This document shows, piece by piece, positions 61,803 to 64,000 of a stretch of 64,000 nucleotides of DNA. The notes under the pieces are model-generated. The model was not told the origin of the DNA, did not search any database, and worked only from the letters and a program-made list of their open reading frames with translations. Position numbers and translations under genes: made by a program. Source of the stretch: JBAIYU01 sp036763085 (lineage in GTDB: Bacteria; Bacillota; Negativicutes; DSM-1736; Dendrosporobacteraceae); assembly GCF_036763085.1 (NCBI RefSeq), contig NZ_JBAIYU010000010.1:744001-808000 (forward strand), written 5' to 3'. Position 1 is the stretch's first letter. Each line of letters begins with the position of its first letter.

Positions 61803-62642
61803 ATAAACTTACAAATAAATCGTTCAAAGGCTCCCATTATTTATATTCTGTCAGACTCCATTGGTGAAACTGGAGAAGTAGTAGTTAAAGCCGCAGTCAG
61901 CCAGTTCGCATCAGGCCATGTTGATTTCCGCCGAGTACCATTCTTAATCTCAGCTAAGCAAGTAGAGGAGGCTTTACTCGAAGCGGCCGATGCTGGCGGC
62001 GTTGTAATCTATACACTTGTTCGCCCAGACTTGAAAGCTTTTTTAGAACAAAAAGCTAAACAGCTAAAGCTTACTGTTGTAGATGTTATGGGGCCGATCA
62101 TCGACGCATTGAAACAAGTTACTGACCTGCCTCCTAAAAATGAGCCGGGTGTAATTCGTAAAATTGACGAAGCTTATTTCAGCAAAGTTGAAGCAATAGA
62201 ATTTGCTGTTAAATATGACGATGGTAAAGAGCCACGCGGTCTCTTAAAAGCAGACATAGTGATTATTGGTATCTCGCGGGCTTCCAAAACCCCTCTTTGT
62301 ATGTACTTAGCCCATAAGGGCATCAAAGCAGCTAATTTACCGCTGGTACCAGAAGTACCACCACCTGCAGAACTATTTCAGGTTACGCCGCAAAGAGTAA
62401 TTGGTCTTACAATAAAACCTTCGCTCTTATTTGAAATACGTAAAGAGCGTTTAAAATCCATGGGACTTTCTCCCGCAGCTGACTACGCTAGCTTCGAAAG
62501 AATACTTCAAGAATTGGAATATGCCGACAACATTATGCGTAAAATTGGCTGTCCTGTTCTTGATGTCACGAATAAAGCTACAGAGGAAACAGCAGCTAAA
62601 GTATTAGAATTTTACTATAAAGGGGTTGGCAAAAATGTCTAA
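61803..62642 (+). CDS. pyruvate,phosphate dikinase regulatory protein (bifunctional kinase/phosphorylase)
   Basis: A DUF299-family protein that inactivates PPDK by ADP-dependent phosphorylation and reactivates it by phosphorolysis. Conserved start APIIYILSDSIGETGE and nucleotide-binding GISRASKTPLCMYLA near residue 155. The start is unusual: AAGGAGG (61788-61794) lies eight bases before ATA at 61803, and no ATG, GTG or TTG occurs between that site and the conserved sequence. The open frame extends upstream to a TTG at 61752 inside ccpN, which has no Shine-Dalgarno. The end overlaps ppdK by eight bases. Confidence 0.85.
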   Translation: MNLQINRSKAPIIYILSDSIGETGEVVVKAAVSQFASGHVDFRRVPFLISAKQVEEALLEAADAGGVVIYTLVRPDLKAFLEQKAKQLKLTVVDVMGPIIDALKQVTDLPPKNEPGVIRKIDEAYFSKVEAIEFAVKYDDGKEPRGLLKADIVIIGISRASKTPLCMYLAHKGIKAANLPLVPEVPPPAELFQVTPQRVIGLTIKPSLLFEIRKERLKSMGLSPAADYASFERILQELEYADNIMRKIGCPVLDVTNKATEETAAKVLEFYYKGVGKNV

Positions 62643-64000
62643 ATACGTTTATTTATTTAATGAAGGCAAAGCGGACATGAAGTCACTTTTAGGCGGCAAA
62701 GGGGCAAACCTTGCTGAAATGACTAATATCGGTCTTCCTGTGCCTCCTGGCATGACTATTACAACCGATACTTGCCGGGAATACTATAAAGCGGATCGTA
62801 AGCTTCCTGAAGGAATGAAGGAGCAAGTTCGCAATAATCTAACGCAAATTGAGGCTGCTACCGGTAAGAAATTTGGTGACGCCGCTAATCCACTTTTAGT
62901 TTCTGTTCGTTCTGGTGCTGTGTTCTCAATGCCTGGTATGATGGATACTATTTTGAACCTAGGTCTTAATGAAGCTACAGCAAAAGGGCTGGCAGAAAAC
63001 ACTAACAATCTTCGTTTTGCTTACGATGCTTATCGCCGCTTTATTCAAATGTTCTCAGACGTTGTCTTAGAAATTCCTAAGCACTCCTTTGAGCATTTGC
63101 TTGCAGATCAAAAAGAGGCACAAGGCGTTACATTTGATCAAGATCTTACCGCTGAGTCACTTAGAGTGGTTATCGATAACTATAAAGCCCTTGTATTAAA
63201 AGAATCCGGACATCCTTTCCCTGAAGATCCAATGGAACAACTTTTCATGGCCGTTGAAGCTGTTTTCCGTTCATGGAATAACGACCGCGCTATAATCTAT
63301 CGTAATCTTAATAAAATCGATCACGATCTAGGTACAGCAGTAAATATACAGTCAATGGTATTTGGTAATATGGGAAATGATTGCGGCACGGGGGTTGCTT
63401 TTACTAGAAACCCATCTACCGGCGAGAAAAAACTTTACGGAGAATACTTAACAAATGCGCAGGGCGAAGACGTTGTTGCCGGTATCCGCACTCCTCAGCC
63501 TATCGCTAAATTGCAGGCCGAAATGCCTGAAATTTTTGACCAGTTTGTAAAAACAGCTGAAAAACTTGAAAACCATTACCGCAACATGCAAGATATTGAA
63601 TTCACTGTTGAAAAAGGCAAACTTTATATGCTGCAAACTCGTAATGGTAAACGAACTGCTCAAGCAGCAATAAAAGTAGCTCATGATATGGTTCAAGAAG
63701 GGCTCATCAGCAAAACAGAAGCCCTTTTGATGGTTGAGCCAGGTCAGCTTGATCAATTACTGCACCGCCAAATTGACAGTTCTGCTAAACTAAATGTTTT
63801 AGCAACTGGTCTTCCAGCTTCACCGGGTGCGGCATCTGGGTCTGTTGTTTTTGACGCTGACGATGCTGAGCGCTTAGGTAAAGCCGGTCAAAAAGTAATG
63901 CTTGTAAGAATGGAAACTACTCCTGATGATATTCATGGAATAATTGTCGCGCAAGGTATTCTAACAAGCCGTGGCGGCATGACCAGTCATGCGGCAGTAG
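62635..64000 (+). CDS. ppdK: pyruvate, phosphate dikinase, N-terminal part (cut by window edge)
   Basis: The first 455 codons of PPDK, which interconverts pyruvate, ATP and phosphate with phosphoenolpyruvate. The ATP-grasp nucleotide domain is complete (LGGKGANLAEMTNIGLPVPPG at the start; RSGAVFSMPGMMDTILNLG near 90). The window ends at the swivelling-domain motif RGGMTSHAAV, with the catalytic His near residue 452. The preceding Thr/Ser is the usual target of the regulatory protein encoded just upstream, with which the gene overlaps by eight bases. Confidence 0.96.
   Translation, partial: MSKYVYLFNEGKADMKSLLGGKGANLAEMTNIGLPVPPGMTITTDTCREYYKADRKLPEGMKEQVRNNLTQIEAATGKKFGDAANPLLVSVRSGAVFSMPGMMDTILNLGLNEATAKGLAENTNNLRFAYDAYRRFIQMFSDVVLEIPKHSFEHLLADQKEAQGVTFDQDLTAESLRVVIDNYKALVLKESGHPFPEDPMEQLFMAVEAVFRSWNNDRAIIYRNLNKIDHDLGTAVNIQSMVFGNMGNDCGTGVAFTRNPSTGEKKLYGEYLTNAQGEDVVAGIRTPQPIAKLQAEMPEIFDQFVKTAEKLENHYRNMQDIEFTVEKGKLYMLQTRNGKRTAQAAIKVAHDMVQEGLISKTEALLMVEPGQLDQLLHRQIDSSAKLNVLATGLPASPGAASGSVVFDADDAERLGKAGQKVMLVRMETTPDDIHGIIVAQGILTSRGGMTSHAAV

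Noticed and set aside
1..64000. CRISPR arrays, prophage genes, insertion sequences, tRNA or rRNA genes
   Set aside because: No regular spacer-repeat pattern, transposase, integrase or RNA gene signature was seen on reading the window.

Overview
The window looks like a chromosomal segment of an anaerobic, diderm-type Firmicute of the Negativicutes (Sporomusaceae-like). This is inferred from the gene mix: a coenzyme-B12-dependent propanediol microcompartment, a group 4 [NiFe] hydrogenase, cytochrome bd, B12 genes under a riboswitch, and a ccpN/PPDK-regulator/ppdK cluster. Spacing is tight, Shine-Dalgarno sites are strong and TTG/GTG starts are frequent. No IS element, prophage, CRISPR array, tRNA or rRNA was seen. 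From position 1 to about 58.7 kb almost every gene is on the minus strand; from 59.1 kb most genes are on the plus strand.

Region 1 (1-8053) is oxygen and lactate redox: a partial CydD-like ABC exporter, a small winged-helix-like protein, a D-lactate dehydrogenase type FAD/Fe-S oxidoreductase, and the operon rrf2-cydA-cydB. A single ArsR regulator closes the operon that follows. Region 2 (8083-15689) is a compact membrane-bound group 4 hydrogenase (hyfB-C-E-F-G-H-I) without a formate dehydrogenase. Its large subunit ends exactly at the second nickel-binding motif. Region 3 (16077-18269) is ilvB-ilvN.

Region 4 (18703-36000) is a complete 1,2-propanediol utilisation (pdu) operon in the order U-V-A-B-C-D-E-G-H-K-J-L-flavoprotein-N-O-P-S-T. 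It is preceded by a PocR-domain sensor kinase and an AraC-type response regulator. PduCDE dehydrates propanediol, PduGH reactivates it, PduO makes adenosylcobalamin, PduS reduces cobalamin, PduP and PduL turn propanal into propanoyl phosphate, and PduA/B/J/K/N/T/U form the shell. No pduQ, pduW or classical pduM is present; an HFCD-type flavoprotein sits in the pduM position. Next door are cobT, with an upstream cobalamin riboswitch and terminator, and cobS (36161-38531), which supply the cofactor.

Region 5 (38800-39927) has an unknown protein and a DUF134 regulator with a perfect 20-bp palindrome at its promoter. Region 6 (40093-58654) is storage-glycogen metabolism in two paralogous blocks, glgC-D-A-P twice, with glgB and a GH13-GH77 fusion amylase/4-alpha-glucanotransferase. 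Region 7 (59100-64000) has a secreted 3D-domain protein, an M48 protease, and the cluster ccpN / PPDK regulatory protein / ppdK (cut at the right edge).

Two dispersed palindromic repeat families, each with two copies, occupy intergenic regions (15947/18527 and 37237/43600). Several promoters, operators and rho-independent terminators can be read directly.
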